A stretch of 5,930 nt of DNA from Ktedonobacterales bacterium. Lineage in GTDB: Bacteria > Chloroflexota > Ktedonobacteria > Ktedonobacterales > JACDGC01. The number at the start of each line of letters is the position of its first letter. Within the stretch, counting starts at the first letter, position 1. Both the position numbers and the translations under genes were made by a program. Shown here piece by piece: positions 1 through 5,074 of this stretch. The notes under the pieces are model-generated. The model made no database searches. It was not told the origin of the DNA and was given only the letters and a program-made list of their open reading frames with translations. The stretch spans positions 1-5,930 of the forward strand of contig JACDGC010000272.1 of NCBI GenBank assembly GCA_013815535.1, written 5' to 3'.

Positions 1-108
1 CACCAGCGATTGCATCAATCCCTCAACTACCAAACACCCGCAACCGTCTATTTTGCCAACAAGAAGGAAGGGAGCAGTCCCTTAGTAACCCCCTTTTTGT
101 TGTCTTGA
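1..108 (+). pseudogene. C-terminal end of an IS3-family transposase (integrase-core OrfB), cut by the window edge
   Basis: Frame 1 is open from the first base to TGA at 106-108, giving 35 residues that begin HQRLHQSLNYQTPATVYF. The pattern R-x-HQSL-x-x-x-TPA-x-VYF is the characteristic end of the DDE integrase core in IS3-family OrfB proteins, just after the last catalytic helix. The short tail after it (KKEGSSPLVTPFLLS) is not conserved. The three catalytic acidic residues would lie to the left of the window, so I cannot tell whether the gene is complete. The same frame continues past the stop directly into a different, toxin-like protein sequence from 121. The element's right end therefore appears to have landed inside another gene. 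I am confident of the family and not of the exact IS. Confidence 0.75.
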
Positions 109-125
109 CAATCTGGGTCACTATA
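100..125 (+). repeat. Presumed right terminal inverted repeat of the IS3-family element
   Basis: The transposase stop codon lies inside TGTCTTGACAATCTGGGTCA (101-120). This TGTCTTGACAA...GGGTC-type end is typical of the right ends of many IS3-family elements, which end in CA. On that reading the element ends at 120. An end at about 125 (CACTATA) is also possible. The left repeat and any target duplication are outside the window, so the boundary is inferred from one side only. Confidence 0.5.
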
Positions 126-282
126 CAAGTCTCTTTTCAAAGGGATTCAATACCTTCGCGGAGATCGCGGCTCTAGGGTTGTTTTTAGGATCGCTGACGA
201 CGGTACGATGGAGATACTCGCGAAGGCAAACAAGCCACTCGAAAATAAGGTATTCAGGATAGTTACAGAGTTGTACCAGTAA
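121..282 (+). pseudogene. C-terminal tip of a RelE/BECR-like toxin, N-terminus lost at the IS junction
   Basis: In the frame starting at 121, 53 codons run to TAA at 280-282 with no start. The peptide begins LYKSLFKGIQYLRGDRGSRV and continues with VFRIADDGTMEILAK, then a short C-terminal helix ending in VTELYQ. A basic, Gly-rich stretch, a beta-strand (RVVFRI), a tight DDGT turn, a second strand (MEILAKA) and a final helix is the pattern of the C-terminal half of RelE/ParE-type ribonucleases. It also fits the wider Barnase-EndoU-ColicinE5/D-RelE (BECR) fold used as tips by polymorphic toxins. The presence of rhs pieces 850 bp downstream favours an rhs or CDI-type toxin tip over a type II toxin. 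A whole domain would need roughly 40 or more further residues upstream, replaced here by the IS3 end, so it is probably inactive. The protein-like reading is clear, but the family is inferred by pattern only. Confidence 0.55.
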
Positions 283-295
283 AAGTTACTTTCAT

Positions 296-352
296 GTCTA
301 AGGGAGAACCTTTCAAGGTTGTACGTTAAGGGTTTTCTCTTAGACTTATTTT
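296..352 (+). terminator. Terminator-like hairpin just after the toxin tip
   Basis: Arms 296-313 and 328-345 can form an 18-bp stem on the + strand RNA. Fifteen pairs are Watson-Crick and the three exceptions are G-U. A T-rich tail (TTATTTTCTT) follows at 346-355. It begins 13 nt after the toxin stop. Because the irregular pairs become A-C mismatches on the - strand, the structure makes sense only for rightward transcripts. An inner alternative hairpin (AACCTT at 307-312, AAGGTT at 315-320) competes with the upper stem. The T tract is interrupted, so this is a candidate terminator, not a certain one. Confidence 0.45.
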
Positions 353-495
353 CTTGCTGATAGGGAAGGAGTTGAAAAAGAGGTAGGCTAGCTCTATAAT
401 TACGATGCGCCCAATGCTCTTGATTAAGCTTCCCACTACGTTTGAGCATAGAAACGGTAGCTTATCTAGTTTGGGACAATGCTCATAGAACGAGC

Positions 496-531
496 ATTCC
501 TGGTTAATTCTTAAAAAAATTAACCAGGAAT
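496..531. repeat. Perfect 14-bp inverted repeat with 8-nt loop
   Basis: ATTCCTGGTTAATT (496-509) is mirrored exactly by AATTAACCAGGAAT (518-531) around the loop CTTAAAAA. A second smaller repeat, AATGCTC (478-484) and GAGCATT (492-498), overlaps its left edge by three bases, so the two stems exclude each other. No T run follows on either strand, so it is not a standard terminator. It may be a protein-binding site, a mobile-element end pair or an RNA element in the leader of the gene at 612. Confidence 0.6.
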
Positions 532-596
532 TTATCAGCATCTGAACCGGGCAAATTTTTGCAAGGGCCTCACGTAAGATCCAAGAATAATTGAAT

Positions 597-600
597 GGAG
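597..600 (+). promoter_or_regulatory. Ribosome binding site of the immunity-like gene
   Basis: GGAG lies 11 nt before the ATG at 612. The spacing is slightly long but usable, and no other in-frame start nearby has a better one. This supports 612 as the start. Confidence 0.5.
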
Positions 601-611
601 TGTAACTTAAG

Positions 612-1097
612 ATGGAGCATCCTACACTAACTGAGACAGACCAAGTAGTATGCATCAATGAAGGCGTCTACTCTGGCTCTCTGACCTACGGAAAGATATA
701 TCAATTTACTTTTTTTGATAATAATAAGAGGCAGTATAAAATTAAAGATGATAAAAATAAAAGTCGTTGGTATCCAACTTATTGTTTTGATGCTGCTTCC
801 GTCCTAGTACCACATATTGTAGATATTCAGTTCGATGAGCCAGAATATATGAGTAGTAATGCTATTGATGTTACTATAACTTTTAATGATGGACATCAAC
901 GATGGTGCACTTTTATTACACCTGACATTATGAAAAATCTGGATGGCGAGTTTATTGTAGAAGGCAGTCAATTATTTTTCTACGGAAATCCCCATTTGAT
1001 TATAGTCTCAGAATTGAGCGATAGATTTATAAAAGAATCGGTAAGTTACATTACTAAACACGGTAAAATAATCGAATCGACTCTCTTATTAAAATAA
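612..1097 (+). CDS. Putative immunity-type protein, two-domain, AT-rich
   Basis: A complete 161-residue acidic, soluble-looking protein with no signal peptide or membrane segment. Residues about 10-60 (VVCINEGVYSGSLTYGKIYQ, then FDNNKRQYKIKDDKNKSRWYPTYCF) read like the small SH3/KOW-like barrel seen in many phage and accessory proteins: a conserved V-C-I-N strand, L-T-x-G-K-x-Y, and a final W-Y-P-x-x-C-F. Residues about 70-161 form a second alpha/beta module (DVTITFNDGHQRWCTFITPD, HLIIVSELSD) that resembles small immunity proteins of polymorphic toxin loci in style. I do not recognise the exact family. The gene is clearly AT-rich beside GC-rich neighbours, which is usual for horizontally acquired toxin/immunity tips. 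It follows a toxin tip and directly precedes a start-less rhs fragment, the position an immunity gene holds in orphan rhs cassettes. The 330-bp gap to the toxin tip leaves cognacy open. Confidence 0.7.
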   Translation: MEHPTLTETDQVVCINEGVYSGSLTYGKIYQFTFFDNNKRQYKIKDDKNKSRWYPTYCFDAASVLVPHIVDIQFDEPEYMSSNAIDVTITFNDGHQRWCTFITPDIMKNLDGEFIVEGSQLFFYGNPHLIIVSELSDRFIKESVSYITKHGKIIESTLLLK

Positions 1098-1138
1098 TTT
1101 TACTATCATTTTTTAGAATATAAAGACATGGAACATGC

Positions 1139-1582
1139 AGCGGGGGCAGCCCCACTGGCCAGACGCTGACCTTCGACGCCGAACGCCGCATGGTCGCCTG
1201 GGCGAACGCGCCGACGGGGGCGACCCAGTACACCGCTAATGGCTACAACGGCGATGGCGACCGGGTCTGGCTGCAAGCCACCAACGGTGCCACGACCCCC
1301 ACGACAGTCTTCCTGGGGCAGTTGGAGGAGATCGCCACCACGGGCGGTACCACCACCACGACCAAGTATTACTATGTCGGCCAACGCCGCCTGGCGGTGC
1401 GGGTAGGCAGCACCCTGTCGTATCTGGTGGCGGATGGGTTGGCCAGCGTCACCGAGGCGCTGGATACGGCGGGCAACGTCACCGCCAGCCAACTGTATAG
1501 TCCCTATGGCGGGCTGCGCTATCAAGCGGGCACCATGCCCACCAGCTTCGGTTTCACTGGGCTGCGCTCTGACCCCAGCGGC
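1139..1582 (+). pseudogene. RHS repeat core fragment, start-less
   Basis: The reading frame shows RHS-like sequence from about 1139 (SGGSPTGQTLTFDAERRMVAW region). There is a stop in frame at 1121-1123 and no start at the left boundary, and the first in-frame ATG (1190) is internal to the homology. It contains the RHS signatures YNGDGDRV, YYVGQRRLAVRVG, YLVADGLASVTEALDTAGNV and YSPYGGLRYQAG, ending at FGFTGLRSDPSG. This is the segment leading up to the RHS repeat-associated core motif, normally continued by a D-Y-Y-x-x-R-Y-Y-D-P block that is missing here. RHS proteins are large secreted or surface filament proteins that carry toxin tips at their C-terminus. This one lacks both the bulk of the repeats and the tip. 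GC content jumps at the left boundary, marking a recombination joint with the AT-rich immunity-like gene. Confidence 0.8.
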
Positions 1583-1750
1583 TTCGTCCTGTTGCCGCGT
1601 CGGTGGGTGGTCGAACGCACCTTCGCGTGGCGCTCCACCAATCGCCGCTTGGTGGTCAACTCTGACGAACTGCTCACCAGCAGTGAAGCCCGGGTCTATC
1701 TCGCTATGCTTCGCCTCATAGTCGCTTGCTTGGCTCGTGCTGCCTCTTGA
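1577..1750 (+). pseudogene. C-terminal remnant of an IS5-family transposase fused in frame to the RHS fragment
   Basis: From about residue 130 of the frame begun at 1190 the sequence changes to GFVLLPRRWVVERTFAW, then STNRRL, a SSEARVYLAMLRL block and TGA at 1748-1750. This is the well-known C-terminus of IS5-family DDE transposases. The glutamate in WVVERTF is the third catalytic acidic residue, following R with the usual spacing of three. The two catalytic aspartates and the whole N-terminus are gone, so it is inactive. The joint is seamless in frame at the shared SG codons (AGCGGC, 1577-1582), suggesting deletion at a short identity. If expressed, the frame from 1190 would give a 186-residue chimera, but no ribosome binding site supports that. 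Confidence 0.8.
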
Positions 1751-1766
1751 CTTTACCTACAGCCCC
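1751..1766 (+). repeat. Candidate right terminal repeat of the IS5-family remnant
   Basis: Directly after the transposase stop comes CTTTACCTACAGCCCC. Ends of the form GGGGCTGT...GTAAAGTC are common in this IS family, and the position a few bases past the stop is right. I see no matching left end in the window, as expected if the left part was deleted with the transposase N-terminus. Confidence 0.4.
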
Positions 1767-1788
1767 AAAATTATATCCCTGGCTCTTG

Positions 1789-1800
1789 TTGTGTACACAA
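1789..1800. repeat. 12-bp perfect palindrome TTGTGTACACAA
   Basis: TTGTGTACACAA is perfectly self-complementary with no loop, and is followed by a partial echo, TTTGTGT (1801-1807). Uninterrupted palindromes of this type can be dimeric repressor sites, but there is no nearby gene start that it would obviously control. It could equally be chance in a short AT-rich patch. Confidence 0.35.
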
Positions 1801-1923
1801 TTTGTGTCGGACTTTTCTCTGCAGTCAGCCATTTTGCATCTCGCTCCTTATCCCAGAGAGGGAGGGTCTAGTTGACATCTGCAAAAAGGATGAGTGCCAG
1901 ACTTTATTTTATTTATGGCTACA

Positions 1924-1970
1924 CCAATGCTTGGCGTCTGATGCCGCTCGCGTCGGGCGCCAAGCATTGG
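1924..1970 (+). repeat. Long hairpin: 21-bp stem, 5-nt loop
   Basis: CCAATGCTTGGCG (1924-1936) is matched exactly by CGCCAAGCATTGG (1958-1970). The pairing then continues inward for eight more pairs (1937-1944 with 1950-1957), leaving the loop CGCTC (1945-1949). The only three non-Watson-Crick pairs are all T on the left with G on the right. They are therefore valid G-U pairs in a + strand RNA and A-C mismatches on the other strand. No T run follows in either direction, so it is not a standard terminator. It may be a structured RNA, a REP-like palindrome or a small mobile-element relic. Confidence 0.65.
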
Positions 1971-2064
1971 CATAACATAGCTAGCCGCATATGGGCCACC
2001 TGCCTCAGATTATGGGCACCAGGAAATCTTTGCAGCGGGTGTTCTACGACCTCGTCAGCGCCAC

Positions 2065-2086
2065 AAAAAGCGGCGTCATTAGCCGC
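2065..2086 (-). terminator. Probable rho-independent terminator of the GT2/GT-C/GH5 operon
   Basis: Read on the - strand, GCGGC and GCCGC (2082-2086 and 2070-2074) form an all-GC 5-bp stem with a 7-nt loop, followed at once by TTTTT (2069-2065). It lies about 70 nt beyond the stop of the last operon gene and is correctly oriented. The stem is short, so efficiency may be modest. Confidence 0.5.
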
Positions 2087-2155
2087 GCGTGCTAACCGGC
2101 ATCCATGCATGTGCCTGTGCAGTCCTTGTGACTGGCCAGTGTATCTGCCGCGCCC

Positions 2156-3301
2156 TTAGCCATCTTTCGTGGCCTGGGCAAGCATTTGTGCGCGAATGTA
2201 CGTCCCATAAGGGGCGATGGGGGTGCCCTTCCAGTCGCGGATGAGCGAGGGTTCGTCACAGGCGCGGGCCCCCCACCCCCAAGCCAACCACGACATATGC
2301 AGACTTTGAAAGTAGGCAATCTCCTGGGATATATAGCCAATCTGGCAATTATAGCCACCAAACTCTGTCGCGATGACGGGCTCGGTCGCGGCGGCCTCGC
2401 CAAACGCCCGCGCCCAATCATCGGGTCGCTGCACCGTGGGATGGTCAAAAGCGTGGGTAGCAAATAAAAGGTTCTTGGCATGGAAGTGATAGGTTTGCCC
2501 CACCCCGCTCACATCATAGCCATACCCATTGCCGCTGATGATCAGGATGGTATGGGGCGCATATCCTCGGATTTTGCTAGCGAAGGCATCCATCCCCAGC
2601 CCCGTGTAGGTGATGGGTTGCGGATAGGTGTTGTTACAATCGCTGGTGACCGTCCCGCCCGCGAACCAGATATCCTGTGATGGGGCATGGGGCTCACTGA
2701 GGATCTCGAAGAGGATGTCCCCGTTATCCCGATAGAGTGCGCTCAGGTCATGCCAGAATGCCAGATCTTTGCTTGCATCGGGCAAGGGGCATTGGGCACC
2801 CCCGGTGATTTCATCGTTTGGCAAATCTGCGGGTGCGTTTTGTTGCATTGCCAAAATCACATAGAGTCCTGCCGCGCGGGCATTGCTCACGGCGGCTTCG
2901 ACCGTCGCGTGGTAGGGCGGGCAACTCTGGTGGGGGTTCGCCCAAAACTCTGAGGAGAGGGTCAGCCGCACCACATTCGCCCCCCATGCGCGAATCGCCT
3001 TGAAGTCGGCAAGTTGATAATGCCCATCACCCCCACAGAGATATTCCAAGGATGAGCGCGTGACGCCGAGCAGGGTGACGTGCTTGCCCGTGGCATCGAC
3101 GATGGTGGTGCCCTGGATGGACAACGGCGAGAGCGTCTTGATCCCTGGTGGCAGCAAGGTGGCCGTGGCTTGCGCTGCAATGGGGGCCGCAGGTGGGGAG
3201 GGCGGCGTCATTTCCACGAGAATTGTCAGGGCCGCCGCCAGCACCGCGACTGACAGAATGGCTGCCTGCCAGATGGCTCTCCGGGTGGAGGACGACGGCA
3301 T
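2156..3301 (-). CDS. GH5 cellulase-family glycosyl hydrolase, membrane-anchored
   Basis: A 381-residue retaining glycosidase of the GH5 (beta/alpha)8 family, probably acting on a beta-glucan or related exported polysaccharide outside the cell. Residues 9-29 are a hydrophobic signal/anchor segment without an obvious cleavage site. A Pro/Ala-rich linker to about residue 50 precedes the catalytic domain. Visible GH5 landmarks are VVRLTLSSEFW (Arg 112), FEILSEPH with acid/base Glu 203, ATHAFD (His 283), ATEFGG with nucleophile Glu 313, and the tryptophan-rich SWLAWGWG. The residue before Glu 203 is Ser, where GH5 normally has Asn (NEP). Six cysteines (89, 127, 171, 222, 319, 348) fit an extracytoplasmic disulfide-bearing fold. 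I chose the ATG at 3301 because GAGAGGAG lies 9 nt upstream; a longer open frame from 3427 would overlap the preceding gene and lose the N-terminal anchor position. It is the last gene of the operon, 28 nt after the GT-C gene. The exact substrate cannot be read from the sequence. Confidence 0.85.
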   Translation of the reverse strand: MPSSSTRRAIWQAAILSVAVLAAALTILVEMTPPSPPAAPIAAQATATLLPPGIKTLSPLSIQGTTIVDATGKHVTLLGVTRSSLEYLCGGDGHYQLADFKAIRAWGANVVRLTLSSEFWANPHQSCPPYHATVEAAVSNARAAGLYVILAMQQNAPADLPNDEITGGAQCPLPDASKDLAFWHDLSALYRDNGDILFEILSEPHAPSQDIWFAGGTVTSDCNNTYPQPITYTGLGMDAFASKIRGYAPHTILIISGNGYGYDVSGVGQTYHFHAKNLLFATHAFDHPTVQRPDDWARAFGEAAATEPVIATEFGGYNCQIGYISQEIAYFQSLHMSWLAWGWGARACDEPSLIRDWKGTPIAPYGTYIRAQMLAQATKDG

Positions 3302-3310
3302 GGTGATGGG

Positions 3311-3318
3311 CTCCTCTC
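3311..3318 (-). promoter_or_regulatory. Ribosome binding site deciding the GH5 start
   Basis: GAGAGGAG on the - strand, 9 nt before ATG at 3301. It sits in the 28-nt gap after the GT-C stop (3330-3332) and supports the 381-residue form over longer in-frame starts. Confidence 0.7.
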
Positions 3319-3329
3319 GATACATCCGA

Positions 3330-5015
3330 CTAAAGCTGACTAAAGATGACAGGCACCTGACTACAGTGCCGATATGGCTGCAACACATCATCTGGCAGCG
3401 GACGGCTGGGCAGCGGCGCGAGGCCATTCAGATGCCAGAGGGTCAATTGGTCGCCCTCGCGCATGACGGCCCGATAGTGTGCCTGAAAGAGCGGACTGCT
3501 GGTATCGATTTTGGCGGTGATCAAGTCGCCAGGGGTCGTGATGATCCAATCCACATGATCCTCCGGATCTGCGAGGGCTTGATCCCACAAGCGCCCATTG
3601 CCTTCGTAGATGATATTTTTGAAAGTCATATCAGCCACCGAAACATCGATGAGGGAATGGTACGTATCCATCAGGACCGCCCCACCATTGTAGTGCTGGG
3701 CGAGATACGCGGCGATGGGCCGGGCCACGTAGCACGACAAGCCATATTGCCCATCTTGGATGGTGATCACCCCGCCAGCGGCGATCAAGAATTGTTGCAC
3801 CAACATGGTCCCCAACAACAGTGTTTGCCCCGCGCGCCAGCGTTGCGCGAAGAGGTCATGCACCAGCAAACCGATGAAGACTCCTGCTGGCGCCACCATC
3901 TCGGCCCCAAAGCGGGCATTGTAAAAAACATAGGGGGCATGGTTGGCATGGGGCACGAACATGACATCTTGCCCCAGGAAGAAGGCGAGGATGTAGAAAG
4001 GAAAGGGCACGAGCACCGTCATCGTCGCCAACACCTCGGGGGTAAAGCGCCGTTTGATGATGAAGACCACGACGCCGATGATGCCCAGCACAAAGAGCAC
4101 CGGCCCCAACGATTCCATCGTCACGACGCTGAAGCTGCGGATGGATTCCCACAAATTGTGGTCGGTGGCAACCACGCCCTCAGCGATGAAGTGCTTGGTT
4201 TGTTGCGCCGATGAAAAGGGACCATGCGCGAAATATAAGGGGTCGCCATACAACACGAGATTCCAGAGGAACCAGAGGACGATGCCCAGGCCCCCCAACA
4301 TGCCAAACAGGACGACATCGTTGATGATTTTCCCCTGGCTCTGCTTTCGCTGCACATCGATGATGACCATCAACACGAGCAACGCCAGGAAGAGCGGCCA
4401 GCCATCATAGCGCGCGATGGTGGCGAGCATCGCCCACACCGCCGTCAGCAACAAATATTTGGTGCGGCCATCTTGCGCCCACACGACGAAGTAATAGGAC
4501 GCCATGGCCAGCGTGGCGAATAGCACCGGCTCGGAAAGCGGCGTACTTTGCAGATACAAAATGTTGGGGTTCAGCACAAAAACGTGCGCCCCGATGAAGC
4601 TGGCCAGGCTGTTGTGCGTCAAGCGCCGGATGGTGAGGAAGATGGCCAGCGCGGCAGCGATGAAACATGGGAAGTCGGTGAGTGTGCCCGCCAGCCCCGT
4701 GCGCCACAGAAAATCATTCCAGATGAACGGCAACATCAGAATATGCGGCAACGGCAACCAGACGCTGCCCAGTTGTGCCAGCCCTGGTCGCGCATTGTCC
4801 AGCACGCGCCGCGCCACCGTCAGATGCGAGTGCGCGTCGCTATAAAGGGCAATCGTCTGGCTATGGCTGGCCATGATGTCGGCGGCGATGCTGATGAGCA
4901 CCGTCGTCACGATCAGGGCCACCAGCCAGGGGTCTTGGTACCAGCGCGGTTTGACGCTCCGTGGCATGCGCCCCAGCGAGATGCGCCGCAACAAGGGCAA
5001 TGTAAGCGTGGACAT
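3330..5015 (-). CDS. GT-C fold membrane glycosyltransferase (PMT/ArnT-like)
   Basis: A 561-residue polytopic membrane protein. A short basic N-terminus (RRISLGRMPRSVKPR) precedes the first membrane helix at about 30-46. The first external loop follows with YSDAHSHLTVARR, whose Asp 60 and His residues sit where GT-C enzymes carry their catalytic acidic motif, and then GSVWLPLPHILMLP. About ten more hydrophobic segments follow up to roughly residue 418. The end (about 430-561) is a soluble, presumably external domain containing LMDTYHSLIDVSV and VDWIITTPGDLIT. Such enzymes move a sugar from a polyprenyl-phosphate donor to an acceptor on the outer face of the membrane. The acceptor here is unknown; the neighbours suggest a polysaccharide or its lipid-linked precursor. 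AGGAAG lies 8 nt before the chosen ATG. It starts 59 nt after the GT2 stop and ends 28 nt before the GH5 start, consistent with one transcript. The GT-C fold is fairly sure, the specificity is not. Confidence 0.8.
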   Translation of the reverse strand: MSTLTLPLLRRISLGRMPRSVKPRWYQDPWLVALIVTTVLISIAADIMASHSQTIALYSDAHSHLTVARRVLDNARPGLAQLGSVWLPLPHILMLPFIWNDFLWRTGLAGTLTDFPCFIAAALAIFLTIRRLTHNSLASFIGAHVFVLNPNILYLQSTPLSEPVLFATLAMASYYFVVWAQDGRTKYLLLTAVWAMLATIARYDGWPLFLALLVLMVIIDVQRKQSQGKIINDVVLFGMLGGLGIVLWFLWNLVLYGDPLYFAHGPFSSAQQTKHFIAEGVVATDHNLWESIRSFSVVTMESLGPVLFVLGIIGVVVFIIKRRFTPEVLATMTVLVPFPFYILAFFLGQDVMFVPHANHAPYVFYNARFGAEMVAPAGVFIGLLVHDLFAQRWRAGQTLLLGTMLVQQFLIAAGGVITIQDGQYGLSCYVARPIAAYLAQHYNGGAVLMDTYHSLIDVSVADMTFKNIIYEGNGRLWDQALADPEDHVDWIITTPGDLITAKIDTSSPLFQAHYRAVMREGDQLTLWHLNGLAPLPSRPLPDDVLQPYRHCSQVPVIFSQL

Positions 5016-5023
5016 CGAGCCTG

Positions 5024-5029
5024 CTTCCT
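5024..5029 (-). promoter_or_regulatory. Ribosome binding site of the GT-C gene
   Basis: AGGAAG on the - strand, 8 nt before ATG at 5015. It lies in the 59-nt gap after the GT2 gene. The only other structure in that gap is a small GAGCA/TGCTC hairpin at 5053-5066 with no T run, so I see no internal terminator and read the genes as co-transcribed. Confidence 0.6.
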
Positions 5030-5074
5030 ACGAACACCGTGTATCGCGAACAGAGCAGCTTTGCTCGGCGAAGA

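Larger units (their letters stand above)
283..611. other. Gene-poor AT-rich interval between toxin tip and immunity-like gene
   Basis: No convincing gene is present on either strand. A start at 294, where a cognate immunity gene would be expected, runs only 11 codons (MSKGEPFKVVR, stop 327-329). A start at 405 gives 27 unrecognisable residues. Longer leftward open frames across this stretch have no recognisable sequence and lie antisense to the toxin tip or across the hairpins. What it does hold is the hairpin at 296-345, a small 7-bp inverted repeat at 478-498 and a perfect 14-bp inverted repeat at 496-531. It may be the debris of an immunity gene or of a further small mobile element. Confidence 0.6.
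1767..2155. other. Intergenic stretch between the IS remnant and the convergent operon
   Basis: No gene is supported. An open frame at 1872-2159 (+) and one at 1919-2110 (-) have no recognisable sequence and cross a strong hairpin. A 34-codon frame at 1991-2095 (+) reads somewhat protein-like (SLQRVFYDLVSATKSGVISR), but it has an in-frame stop two codons before its ATG and no known match, so it could be a scrap of a lost gene. Structured elements are the palindrome at 1789-1800, the long hairpin at 1924-1970 and a terminator-like stem at 2065-2086. Confidence 0.6.

Noticed and set aside
294..329. Short frame MSKGEPFKVVR just after the toxin tip, as a broken immunity gene start
   Set aside because: Only 11 codons, no ribosome binding site, and it overlaps the left arm of the hairpin. 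Too little to call.
147..449. 100-codon frame on the - strand
   Set aside because: It is antisense to the toxin tip, which reads far more like a real protein on the + strand.
326..658. 110-codon frame on the - strand with a hydrophobic look
   Set aside because: It crosses the 296-345 and 496-531 hairpins and the start of the gene at 612, and has no recognisable sequence or ribosome binding site.
1991..2095. 34-codon protein-like frame (SLQRVFYDLVSATKSGVISR)
   Set aside because: It has an in-frame stop just upstream, no ribosome binding site and no family I recognise, and its end overlaps the likely operon terminator. It is mentioned only as a possible scrap.
3302..3427. Longer N-terminus for the GH5 gene starting at 3427
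   Set aside because: The extra 42 residues overlap the end of the GT-C gene, are Cys/Arg-rich and unlike a signal peptide. The ATG at 3301 has a strong ribosome binding site and a proper anchor.
3060..4214. Long open frame of 384 codons on the + strand
   Set aside because: It lies antisense to the GH5 and GT-C genes. Its His/Gln/Asp-rich, repetitive composition is typical of the mirror of GC-rich coding DNA, and it has no recognisable domain.
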